From positions 52,210,218 to 52,274,217 of the forward strand of contig CM060181.1 of assembly GCA_030549775.1 (NCBI GenBank): a DNA stretch of 64,000 bases, written 5' to 3'. This DNA is from Tamarix chinensis (Eukaryota > Streptophyta > Magnoliopsida > Caryophyllales > Tamaricaceae). The notes under the pieces are model-generated. The model worked only from the letters and a program-made list of their open reading frames with translations, did not search any database and was not told the origin of the DNA. Within the stretch, counting starts at the first letter, position 1; each line of letters begins with the position of its first letter. The position numbers were made by a program, and so were the translations under genes. Of this stretch, positions 22,461-32,458 are shown one piece after another.

Positions 22461-23409
22461 ACTAGTTAATCGGTTTGGCATAACCGGCCGATTAATTTGC
22501 TACAAAAGTTGATTAATTTTTGTTTAACTCATTTCCTACCTTTAATTAAACTAAACAAGTTGATTGGTTTTGGGACTAGTCAACTAGAACCAACCATTTA
22601 GTTTTGAAAACACTATTAAAGAGTTTATGAAATGAATTCAAGTAAAGTATTTTTCAATAAAATGTTATAAGGAGTTTTGATTGAAATATGAACTTTGCTC
22701 AACTTAACTCTTTACCAAAAACCTAAGAAATAAGAAATATTATCCTTAACCTTCAAGTCTTATTTATCTTTCATGTGGTAGTTTCTTGTACTTGAAAACT
22801 TGATTACTCTTTTACATTTTCATATTTGGAGAATGTTTTAAGTGGATGCATTTTAGATATATTTATAAGATAGTTACTGTACATGCACACATAAGTAAGC
22901 ACATTAGTTATCAAGATCCATATGTTATCATCAAAATAAGTATAATGACATTGCTTGATGTTTGAGGTGAACATATTTGATAATTAATAGAGTTTTTGAA
23001 AAGGATTTTTGATGGTTTTGACTTTTGATTATCTTAGGAATCATGGTCCTATAAGATAGCTATTAAGTAAAATTTTGTACTAGAAGAATTACTTCAAGGT
23101 GAGACATTTGCATCTTTAATATGAATGAGGTTTTTGTTGCTTATTGTGGTTCCAAATTCTTGGTGTGTTTTTTGTTGATATGTAGAATTTGAGCATATGG
23201 TAGCTTTTTTCTTTTAAAATTAAGCATTATTTGGTTCTCTAATTTTATGTATGATTAGGTTGTTTAAGCATGATTTCATTTAAATGCCTACATTACCATG
23301 TATGTATGTGATTCTATGTGTGTAGTAAGTATCTTTATTTGTTTTATGATATAGAGGCATGCTATAATTAATAGGGGAAATTTGGTGAATTTTGATGTGT
23401 GAATTGCAA

Positions 23410-23790
23410 GTCTGGGTTCCATATTACCAAACTAGTTGATTTATTTGTAGAACCCATTGACTGGTTATGTGAATAGTCACACGATTTTCAAATTTTGATT
23501 GGTTAATTATGAGATCAATTGATTGGTTTGATGAGCTAGTCGATTGGTTTCTATACACACTTAATTAATTTGCCAAACCCATCAATTGGTGACCTTATGA
23601 CCACAGTGGTCTAGTCTTGGATTAGACCCATTTACCAGTTAGACCAAACCTCTCATCTGGTTTCCTATGGATAATTGATCAATGAGACCAACCATTTGAC
23701 TGTTTTGTTGGTGTTATTTTTTGTACGACCAGATCAATCAACTATTCTTAGGGACCAATTAACTGATCTGGCTCTATGCCACCTAGTTTG
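23410..23790. repeat. CGATTGGTT-type motif cluster (A 3' LTR)
   Basis: Same cluster as 7250-7600, with copies such as GTCGATTGGTTTC (about 23537) in both orientations. Confidence 0.6.
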
Positions 23791-23936
23791 TTTGTTAATT
23801 GTGGTCCTTACTTTGAGCCTTTAATGTTAATACCTCCATGTAGTTACAACATTTAAATTATATTTTCAACCATGTTTATCCTTATAATCAATAGTAATCA
23901 TAATGATGGTATTTGGGATTTGAAATGGTTAAGATT

Positions 23937-24125
23937 GGTATCATCTCTAAACACTTAATTGGGGGCTTTTATGCCTTATGATGTTTTTGGTGTTATCACG
24001 TGGAAAAACCCTACTTGGATAATAATGGAATTTATCTATTTTTGGTGTTATCACTTGGAAATACCAAATTAGTGGCTTTTATGCCTTTTGATATGTTTGA
24101 TGTTAGAACTTGGAAACACCCAATT
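23937..24125. repeat. Four ~53-bp units in A 3' LTR
   Basis: Cores GGTATCATCTCTAAACAC, GGTGTTATCACGTGGAAAAA, GGTGTTATCACTTGGAAATA and a fourth near 24092 recur every 51-53 bp. The 5' LTR has three, so unit number changed after insertion or between template copies. Confidence 0.65.
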
Positions 24126-25492
24126 GGTTATTTATGATGTTAATCTATGATTTGTGATATCACTTGATAATTAATAATTATGGAATAAGATTTCTTTCTA
24201 GCCTTTTTCTTTAATTCTTGGGTTAGTTGACTAGAAGTTATTGGGTGGGTTACCTTGTGGTTTATATTTTCACTTAGTACCTATTTATGTCTCGATTGAG
24301 TTATAGTCGGTAAGGAGTATGCACATATCTTTGAGGTATACAATTATAATGTGGTAGGTTGACATAGCATTAGTGTCTAGTTTAGATGGGTAAGGTATCG
24401 TAGTAAAATCCCTTGGCACTTCGTATTGTCTAATGCTTATGTGGGTTCAGTATCTCAACTTATTAGCGCTCACAGTGGAGACATTCAAGGTGTGGTGGGT
24501 GAAGTATCCTAGTACAAGCCCCTTTGATGTACTTTGACTATGTGTGGTGGGTGTGGTATCTCAATTGTGTTAGCCCTTGCAATAGGTGTACTCAATGTGT
24601 TGTGGGTATGGTATCCCCAGAGAAAATACCCTTTGATATATCCTAACCTAATGTGGTGATTGTGGTATCCCATTGTTTTTATTTGCTGCCATGAGTTTTG
24701 TTCATGGTAGAGAACTAGGTGTGGTTGAACACACTATCTTAATATTTGGAAATTATGTGATCACTAAAGGAAGATTTATAATTTACATTGTGTGGATTGT
24801 GATGCATTTAATGTATTACTATTCTTCCATGATTTCCATTCAAGCATGCCTTGTTGTATTACTAATATGTGCCTAAGTGCTTATTTATATTAGTTTGATT
24901 ATCACCATGTAACTATGTGACTTTAATGTGTTTCATGAGCCTTACCATATTTTTAGTAGTTTGTTTTACTAGTAGTTCACCGAATTGATATTACACTTGT
25001 ATTGTTACTATGATGATCTAGATTTTGGTCTAAGGGGGCAAAGGATGATTTACAAGGGTACGATTTTTAGTTAGAGTATGTTGAGGATGATGGCGTACGC
25101 CAGTAGTTCACCATTGCCTGGTATTGAAGATATATAATTATGATTAAAAATTAGGCTAACTAGTTAGAGGTATTTTTCCCACTATGTTGGAAAGTTTTTA
25201 TTCTTCTAGTTATTTAATCTCTTGGCTTGATTTCCTGTATTTGAATTTTACAAATTCTCATACTCTTCCTATCTATATTATTTTTCTTGTATTTTTTTCA
25301 TTAGTATTATTATTATGACCATGCATCTTTTCATTTGTCGTTCCATTTTGCCTTGTATTAGGCATGGGTTAGGTAATGATCACACCTTTTTCATGGTTGA
25401 TGTAGAGTTAACAATCCTTGATTTTGCATTTCAAATGCTTCCACATTGAATTCTAAATGAAAATTTTTGGTTAGTAAATTGGGGGTGTTATA

Positions 25493-28400
25493 GTCATAGG
25501 TGTCACAAGAAGGGGCATATTTGAAAGTTTCATCCTGATAAGAAGCATGCTGCTAAGTTTATTGAGCCATCCAGTACAAAGGATGATACTATTGTTGCCT
25601 AGGATAACAATGATGGTGATGTGTTAATGGCCACTAATACGAAAACAAAAATAATTGATAGGTGGATCTTAGAATTTTGGTGTTCTTACCATATTTGTCC
25701 CAATCAGAGTTGGTTTTAGACTTATGGGGTAACTCAATATAGAGTTTTCTTGATGGGCAATTATGGTACTTGCAAATCACCTGGAATTAGGATGTTGAAG
25801 GTGAGGATGCATAATAATGTGGCCAAGACCCTGTCTAATATGAGACATGTTTCAGAGATGACAAATAACATCTTCTTATTAGGTTCATTGGATTATAATG
25901 GGTACTAGTTTGTGACTGAGAATGGTACTTTGAGAGTTAAAAAAGGGGCTCTTATGTAATGAAGGGGAAGCAGATCAGGACACTATATGAGTTGGTAGGT
26001 TCCAATTTTGTAGGAATAGCTGCTATGATATAGTTGAGGTTAACACACTTAGATGTTATAAGAATTTAGAACATGAGATTGGGATACATAAGTGTTAGGG
26101 GAATGATGGAGCTTTCTAAGAGGGGATATTGAATGTACATAGTACATATATTATGTCCTTCTATGAGTTAGCTTTTCAACCACTAAGCATAGTATGAGGG
26201 GACCTCTTGAGTTCATCCATTCAAATTTTGTGGGGGTCCAGTGAGAGTCGTTTTTGAAGGAGGTTCACGAGACTTGCTCACATTTACTGATGACTTCTCT
26301 AAAAAGGTATGGGTGTGTTTGCTAGAACACAAGAATGATATGTTTAATGTTTTTAAACACTATAAGACCTCATTAAAGAAGTACAATGGGAAGTAAGTTC
26401 ACTAAGTTGTGTCAGGACCATGGGATAACAAGACACTACACTTGTGTTGGGAGACCACAATATAATGGGGTTGCTGAGTGGATGAACATGACCCTATTAG
26501 AGAAAGTTCATTGTATGTTATTACATGGAGGGCTATGTAGAGAGGTTTGATGTGGGGGTTCACATGGTATTATACCTAATGAACTAATCATATATCTGAT
26601 CTATTGAGTTGAAGACACTGGAGGAGTTATGATCTAATAAGCCACCTAATTACTCTGATTTATATGTCTTTTATTGCCCTATTTATGCGTATATGAATGA
26701 TGGTAAGTTGAGTTGAGAGTTAAGATGTTTATCTTTCTTGGCTTTACATCCAAAGTGAAAGGGTAGATGATATGAGACCTAGTTGCAACCAAGTTCTTGA
26801 GTCATAAGGATGTTACCTTTAATGAGTCCATGTTCATCTAGAAGACTGAGCCTAATGATTGTGTGTCTAAGAAGGTGGCGTAGGAAAGTGCTTTGAGCCA
26901 GGTGGAGGTTGAGGTTGAATTGAATGGAAAAGACTCTTCTAATAAACATAGTATTCTTGAAGTGGTTGAATCCACTCAGTAGATGGAGCAAAGGAGCATT
27001 GCTCTAAGCAAAGCATAGAGGATTTTTAAGCCTCCCTTTAGGTATGGTTTTGAGGAGTTGGTTGGTTATGTCTTATCTAGTGAAACAATAGTTGTTAATA
27101 TGCATGAGCCATCGTTATTCTAATAGGCTATTATGAGCTCTAACTCTACTGAGTGGTGTGCTATTATGAAGGAGGAGATATAGTCTGTATTAAAGAATCA
27201 AACATAGGAAATTGTGAAAGCACTCAAGAAGAAGAATATAGTTAGCTGCAAGTGGATGTATATGTTCAAATAGGGAGCCCTAGGGGTAGAGAGACTAAGG
27301 TACAAGGCTCATTTATTTGCATGTAGATTCAATTAGATTCCAAGTATTGATTATAATGGTGTATTTTCTTTTGTAGTTAGACATACTACTATTCATACCT
27401 TTCTTGTGTGTGTGGTTATGGATGATTTGGAGTTAGGATAGTTGGAATTTTAAAACTAACTTTTTGCATGATGATCTCGAGGAAAATACTTACATGCATC
27501 ATCTTTATGGGTTTGTTGTTAAGGAGATACATGATCATGTGTGTCTATTGAAGAGGTTACCATACGGTCTAAAGTAGTCTCCTTGAAAGTGATATAAACG
27601 GCTGCATCAGTTTATACTTGAACTTGGTTTCTCAAAAAGTGTGTATAATGGATGTGTGTACTTGAAGTAGATGAAGGGTGTTTCAATTGTGTTTCTTTTT
27701 CTAGATGTTGATGACATGGCTGTGGTAATAAAAGATGTGTTTGTTGTTGATACGCTAAAAAACAATGCTAAAGAGTGTGTTTGAGAAAAGGATCTTAGAG
27801 TTGTGTAGAGGATCCTTGGCATAGAGATAATGTGAGACCATTAGTGAAAGATTTTGTATTTCTCACAAGAGTCATATGTTAACAAGGTGCTTTAGAGATT
27901 TCATATGATATATGCCAAGTGTGTGCACACTCCATGGTTACTCACTTCAGGTTGTGAGCTTTGGATTTCCCTAAATCTAAAGAGGCTGAGGAGTTCATGG
28001 TAATTGTTTCCTATTCTAATATTTTTGGTTGTATCATGTACGCTATGGTGTATACCCAACATGATATTGCTCAAGCTATTAGTCTTTTGAGTCAATGTAT
28101 GACAAATCTAAGGAAAGATTACTAGTAAGAAATAAAGTGGGTTTGAGGTACTTGAAGGGTATGACATTGACTTATTTGGAGTATGGGAGATTAGATAACC
28201 CATTGGCTTTGTTTTTAGACTCTGATTATTGTGGAGAGCTTGATAATAGGAGTTCCAATAGTAGATATGTTTTTATTTATTTATTATTATTTTTTAATTA
28301 TTTTATCTTGGATGTTCATCTATTAGCCAGAGGTCTTCCTTGCAAGTGGTAACAACCTTATCCACTACCAAGGTAGAGTGTATGGCTATGCCTAAGGTTT

Positions 28401-28700
28401 TTCAAGAAGTCACATGGCTTGGTGGTTTAGTATGTGTGTTGGGGTTTAGTCATGGCGATCCAGTCATTTGTGGTGATAACTAGAGTGCTATCTATCTAGC
28501 TAAGAATCCGAATTCTTTCCATCATTGAATGAAGCAAATCAACATTATATATCACTTTATCCGAGGTATTCTTGTTGCAGGCAAAGTTGTGTTGGAAAAA
28601 GTGGGTGCTTCATATAATCCGACATATATGCTAATGAAGCCACTCATTGTGGGTAAGTTCAAGTGTTTCTAGAACTTGATTACTAATCTATAAAGCTTTT
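25493..28700 (+). pseudogene. Copia-2 pol (PR-INT-RT-RNase H), heavily decayed
   Basis: In order: CCHC knuckle with CGA-to-TGA stop (25500-25540); protease region (25660-25900), where the catalytic Asp-Ser-Gly reads Glu-Phe-Trp; integrase ('LLTFTDDFSKKVWV' near 26280); RT start (CKWMYMFK near 27248, 'YNGVFSFVVRHTTI' near 27355); RNase H (28360-28640: Ala-Ile-Tyr-Leu-Ala-Lys-Asn, 'YHFIRGILVAGKVVLEKVG'). Dozens of frameshifts and stops are present; the longest open piece is 28095-28352 (RNase H region). Lineage by motif reading only. Confidence 0.75.
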
Positions 28701-28771
28701 TGTAGATCCAGGTATTTGTATAGAGGCATTTCCATGTCTTGCATCACCAATATTACATCAAGCTAGAGAAT

Positions 28772-29334
28772 TGTAAGTTTTAAATAGGTATTTGGTGCAC
28801 AACATAACAAGGTTTTGGTTTATGTAGGTTACTAGAGAAGTGAAAGCTCTTCATGTGCAATATATGAAAAATATTGGGGCATGTTTTTATTAACACGAAC
28901 CGTGTTTGTCCACAAAATATTTTTGGTTGATTTTTAGGCAAAAGTTGAGAGCAAACAAATTAACTTGGGGGACCCACTTTTCACAAACACAGTTTGTGTT
29001 TTTTAGGGATTCTATGAAGCATGCTACTTTTACCTATAGGGTTTTATTTGATATAAAAGAGTTGTGATTAAACCCTAGCCATCAAGTCAAACATGCAAAT
29101 CTTATCCTCTTCTATTTTGTTTTCTTTGATTAAGAGAATTACTCTTTGTGTAATATTTTTGAGTGATTTTTTAATTCCTCTTATAATTACATAATTGCAC
29201 AAATAAAGATATATGTTTTTCCATTATTGTTTTGTCATGTGATTGATTTATCAATTGGTTCAACTGTCTTTGTTATTTTTGATAAATGTTCAAATCTAGT
29301 CTTATTAGAGTGCAATCAGCGTTATTCTACAACA
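28772..29334 (+). repeat. Copia-2 3' LTR
   Basis: Starts TGTAAGTTTTAAATAGG after a decayed purine tract (AAGCTAGAGAA) and ends about CTACAACA. It is related along its length to the Copia-3 LTR. A TATA-like TTGATATAAAAGAG lies at 29048-29061, followed by AAACCCTAGCC. Confidence 0.65.
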
Positions 29335-29440
29335 GCTCTCTTATGTTCAATGGGGTTATAACATTCCTTGATTTTTGTTTTATTTCTTTTGCTTCATTTG
29401 AAAACGAAGATTTTTTGTTCTAAAAATTGGGGATTTCACA
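29335..29440 (+). repeat. Right end of LTR F
   Basis: ACATTCCTTGATTTTTG...AAAACGAAGATTTTTTGTTC...GGGGATTTCACA resembles the last ~100 bp of the element A LTRs (9110-9201, 25400-25492). It is read as the right end of LTR F, the far side of the Copia-2 insertion. About 280 bp of LTR are missing relative to A. Confidence 0.5.
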
Positions 29441-30980
29441 TTGATTGTTAGAATTGGCAATATTTCTCACCCTTTCCAATCTTTCCATTAACCAACTGCA
29501 TTCACTTGTATAAGATGACCCTGCATACTAAGTGATTCCTTAATTTTTTTATGGAAAATTAAACTAAACTCAGATTTTCTTTTGTAATGTTTCAAGGTGG
29601 AATCTTCAAACTAGCTTCTTGTTCAAAATAAATTTCAACTTTAACTAGCACTCTATCATCATATATGTGAATCTTACTAGGTCATCACTCTATTCATTGT
29701 TAAGGTTCTAATAACCCAAATAGAGATATGATTGAACAAAAAGATAAGGGAATGAAAACAATTTAATTTCATCCACATAAAAATAAACATATATTCATCT
29801 TTATCACTAGTGAAGTAAGGGTGTTAAAGCTTAAAACCAAGACGGTTATATATAAAGGTCAGATGACTAGCACTGACGATAATAATATGACATGAACCCT
29901 TTGAATCTATTGGGAGAGAAGGCTTAGTAGGAGAACAAGCCTATAATATAGGTCTAAGTGAAGCTATACTCTAAAACCAACTCAAAATAGGAGGAGTAGC
30001 ATTAATTCTATATATTAGAATTATCCACATTAACTTATTAATGTGAGATAACATGACTTACACATGTAACATAATAATCTCCCCCTCATGCGAGCCTACA
30101 CATACAGGGAAGCCTATATTTATCTTTATTAAAGGTGAAATAAGGGTTATAATTCTTAAGAACTATAGGATTATCCATAAAGGACAATTGGCCAACAGTT
30201 AGGCTAACACCATAACATGAACCCTCTAAATCTATTAAGGGAGAACACTAAGTAGAAAAATCATCTTAAGATATATTAGGTTTGTCAACTTTAACTTATT
30301 AATGTGAGACAACACGACTCACACATGCAACTATGTCCCCCTATATAAGCCCATAAACTCCCTAACTAAAGTTAACATCCCAAATTTATAGCAATAACAA
30401 ATTACTAAAAAAATTTTCAACAAATCCCAATAAGAATGGTGTCTTACGAGTGAGGTAGAAGCAACCTAATTGTGAACAGTTTGGGTCTCATACCACTTGA
30501 TAGAGAAGAAGACCATAGAAGAGTACGCTTAAGATATAGGCCTAATGATATTCTATCCCAAAACTAATTTGTAATGAGAAAAGTATCATATGCATTATGC
30601 TTACCATTAAACTCTAAACAATATTCATTTTCTTTATTAAGAAATCCATATAAGGCATAATATAATCTTAATTACTCACTGAATAAAAATAAAACTATTA
30701 GTTGGTGAAATTCCTTAAAATAATAATTGGGAAAAGGTAACATTTATTAAGTAATAATTACATGCATAACTTTTGTAGCCTTTCATTTTTCATTTCTTTG
30801 AAGCTAGTCATTTGCCCTCTTTATTTACTAAATATGTTATGACAACAAACAAGATTTCAACGTGATCATATTGTAAGTAAATTTCATCAGTTTTTTGATC
30901 ATAAAGGTTGGAAGAATATGGAAAATAAAAGGGGAAAAATATCCCCATCTACAACATTATCTAGCCCATCTTTAAATTTT
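29441..30980. repeat. AT-rich non-coding region with a diverged ~0.3-kb duplication
   Basis: Two related blocks occur: 29780-30090 and 30105-30350 share ATGAACCCT-T-AATCTATT, GGGAGA, and AACTTATTAATGTGAGA-AACA-GACT-ACACATG. The first copy includes an ACATTAA-CTTA-TTAATGT hairpin (30027-30044). Spacing between matching points is 261-325 bp, so indels have accumulated. No coding sequence. It may be the non-coding 3' part of the adjacent CACTA element, but I found no CACTA terminus. Confidence 0.5.
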
Positions 30981-31019
30981 TTTTTATATTTAATGATAAT
31001 ATGATACACTATTTTTTTA

Positions 31020-31205
31020 TGCTGGATCAAATAGATATAGCACTTGTTTTTCTTGTGATGTAAATATGAATGAGCCCTATTTATGGATAACTCTATTGTG
31101 ATTAATCCTTATGAAACCTACATCTTTGGATGCTACACTTTGCTGGTTGTCAACCTACCTACAAAAAAAAGGAACCTTAAGAGTGGAATAATATCATTCT
31201 CATAT
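31020..31205 (-). pseudogene. CACTA DUF4216-like domain
   Basis: The minus strand reads Val-Pro-Phe-Phe-Cys-Arg-stop-Val-Asp, then Gly-Phe-Ile-Arg-Ile-Asn, then 'GSFIFTSQEKQVLYLFDPA'. This matches the DUF4216 pattern (..F.C.WVD...GFT.VNL...PFILASQ..QVFYV.DP). The stop replaces the conserved Trp (TGG to TAG). Confidence 0.8.
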
Positions 31206-31589
31206 ATCTTTAATGACCCTATAGTATGACACTTTTTCTTTCATATATTATATTTTTATATCTAAAAGTTGAAACATGTAATGCTTCTAACACTAATGAC
31301 TACTTTTATCATCATGTGTCTTCATGTAGAAAGTGTATCCATTGAATTAATAATACTAGTAACACAAAACGTATTGTAGAGATCATCTCAATAAAATTAA
31401 TAATTATGTTGGTTTAATGTCTTTTCTTTTCCTATTAGATGGATACAAATACCTCAATAGATCCATGAGTTCATTTACATAGGGTTATACATCATCTGTG
31501 TTATGAAAGACAAACAAATTATCCTTTACAAGCATGGTAGAATCCCAAACAATTACCTCATCACATTCTTTGTCCTCCAACATATAAGG

Positions 31590-31880
31590 ATCGTATTATT
31601 TATGGGTCTCAGAATACTTATTGCATGAGCTTTAGGCGAGAATTCCTAACAAAATTCATATACCTTTTCAACATGGTAAGTTTCAACAATGTACTATTTA
31701 TATCAATTAGGATTTCTCACATACCCTTTTAAGTACTTTACTTTATGTTTTAAGAGACACATCAAATGATTATAAACTATAACGCATTATATGACCTCCC
31801 TAAACAAATGAACCATGATAATGAAGAATGGTAGTGGAAAATACATCTTACATTGACACTGTATTGAGTCAAAATGATCA
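31590..31880 (-). pseudogene. CACTA DUF4218-like domain
   Basis: The minus strand reads 'MYFPLPFFIIMVHLFREV' and continues with Tyr-Leu-Lys-Gly-Tyr-Val-Arg-Asn-Pro-Asn and Ile-Val-Glu-Thr-Tyr...Glu-Phe-Cys, the signature order of the DUF4218 domain that follows TNP2 in plant CACTA proteins. Three in-frame stops interrupt it. Confidence 0.8.
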
Positions 31881-31899
31881 ATATCAATAACGTTAGTGC

Positions 31900-32455
31900 A
31901 TAAATACCTAAAGGAAAACAAAGAACATATGTGGAATTGCAATCTTGATCAGGCTAAAATAAATGTAAAACTAATGGTAGAAAATTTTAAAGGAGAGTAT
32001 GATGATCATAATATTTAATTCCCACTAATTTTAAGTCTTTTATTAACACAAGGTTTAAGATATTTTATAAATAACCATATAGAACTATAATATCACTTAA
32101 GAAATAACAAATTTTTTTTTCTCCTTTTAAGATAAAGTATAAATTTTGTACATAAAAAAGTTTGGTTTATTATGTCCTTTGGTTGCCATGCCTTCTTGAT
32201 ACTCATATGAACCATACCCTATGTCTTAAAATGAATATTTAGAAGTGTATCAATAAGACCATACAATATGTTCGTCTCAATATATATTGCATTAGGGTAA
32301 TGTCCAATAGACAAAGTTTTCCAATAATTATGATCAATGAATATGGACTTCTTCATATAACTTCAAGGAAATTCTATAGTATTCTTTACATCAAAAAGTG
32401 AAGTCAAGTTTGCCATCTTTTCAAACACTCGTTCACCTCTTAAAGGCCAAGGAGG
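31900..32455 (-). pseudogene. CACTA TNP2-like transposase fragment
   Basis: Minus frames read 'YWKTLSIGHYPNAIYIETNI' with Leu-Leu-Asn-Ile-His after it near 32320-32225. Further on comes a Lys-Asp-Leu-Lys-Leu-Val-Gly-Ile-Lys-Tyr-Tyr-Asp-His-His block with Leu-Pro-Leu-Val-Leu near 32045-31970. These match the conserved His-Asn...Met-His-Ile-Glu-Lys-Asn and Lys-Ser-His-Asp-Cys-His...Leu-Pro blocks of TNP2 transposases (Transposase_21 family, from memory of the family). In-frame stops (one replacing Gln before Asn-Phe-Leu-Pro) and missing N-terminus make it dead. Confidence 0.75.
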
Positions 32456-32458
32456 TTT

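Larger units (their letters stand above)
20712..22973 (-). mobile_element. Solo LTR 'E' of the Copia-1 (SIRE-type) family
   Basis: In reverse it matches the Copia-1 LTRs: the left edge TGGAAAAACCCTAG corresponds to the LTR end, and the right edge CATTGCTTGATG...GGTGAACA to the LTR start. Flanks are TCTTT (20707-20711) and TATTT (22974-22978). The length of 2262 bp exceeds the 1649 and 1741 bp of Copia-1. The excess is explained by a duplicated promoter module (about 315 bp) and two extra 114-bp units. No internal region is present. Confidence 0.8.
3131..25492 (+). mobile_element. Element A: Tekay-type Ty3/gypsy retrotransposon, nested and gutted
   Basis: Long LTRs begin TGTAGTACCC (3131) and TGTTATAATACCC (19745) and end GTGTTATA (9201 and 25492). 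A tRNA-Met-type primer site follows the 5' LTR. Inside are gag (9451-10030, continued 13858-14177) and the integrase C-terminus with a chromodomain (19340-19570). Protease, RT, RNase H and the integrase core are gone, replaced by Gypsy-2. The flanking 5-bp duplication is GTCAC/GTCAT. Insertions inside it are C1, C2, Gypsy-2 and E. The chromodomain and the C-x2-C-x3-H-x4-C gag knuckle place it in the Tekay/Del chromovirus lineage (family knowledge). Confidence 0.8.
19745..25492 (+). repeat. Element A 3' LTR (with solo LTR E inside)
   Basis: Starts TGTTATAATACCC and ends GGGGTGTTATA. Without E it is about 3.5 kb. It matches the 5' LTR over 19745-19825 and 23033-25492. It contains the CGATTGG cluster (23410-23790) and four ~53-bp units (23937-24125). 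The segment 19826-20711, pyrimidine-rich in its second half, has no counterpart left in the 5' LTR. Confidence 0.8.
25493..29334 (+). mobile_element. Copia-2: Tork/Tnt1-like Ty1/copia, right part
   Basis: The remainder of the copia element split by A: gag knuckle, protease, integrase, RT, RNase H and the 3' LTR (28772-29334). The 5' LTR and most of gag are lost. It is of the same family as Copia-3: the LTRs share ATAACA...GTTTTGGTTTATG, TATAGGG and AAACCCTAGCCATCAAG. Confidence 0.8.
30990..32458 (-). mobile_element. CACTA (En/Spm) transposon remnant
   Basis: Minus-strand domains in the order expected for plant CACTA transposases: TNP2-type transposase C-terminus (about 32450-31900), DUF4218-type domain (about 31880-31590) and DUF4216-type domain (about 31205-31020). 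It is cut off on the right by LTR B1 at 32459. No CACTA terminal sequence was located on the left. All frames are broken. Confidence 0.8.

Noticed and set aside
29335..29440. Treating this as the end of the Copia-2 LTR
   Set aside because: It resembles the 3' end of the gypsy A-type LTR and has no match in the Copia-3 LTR, so it is assigned to LTR F.
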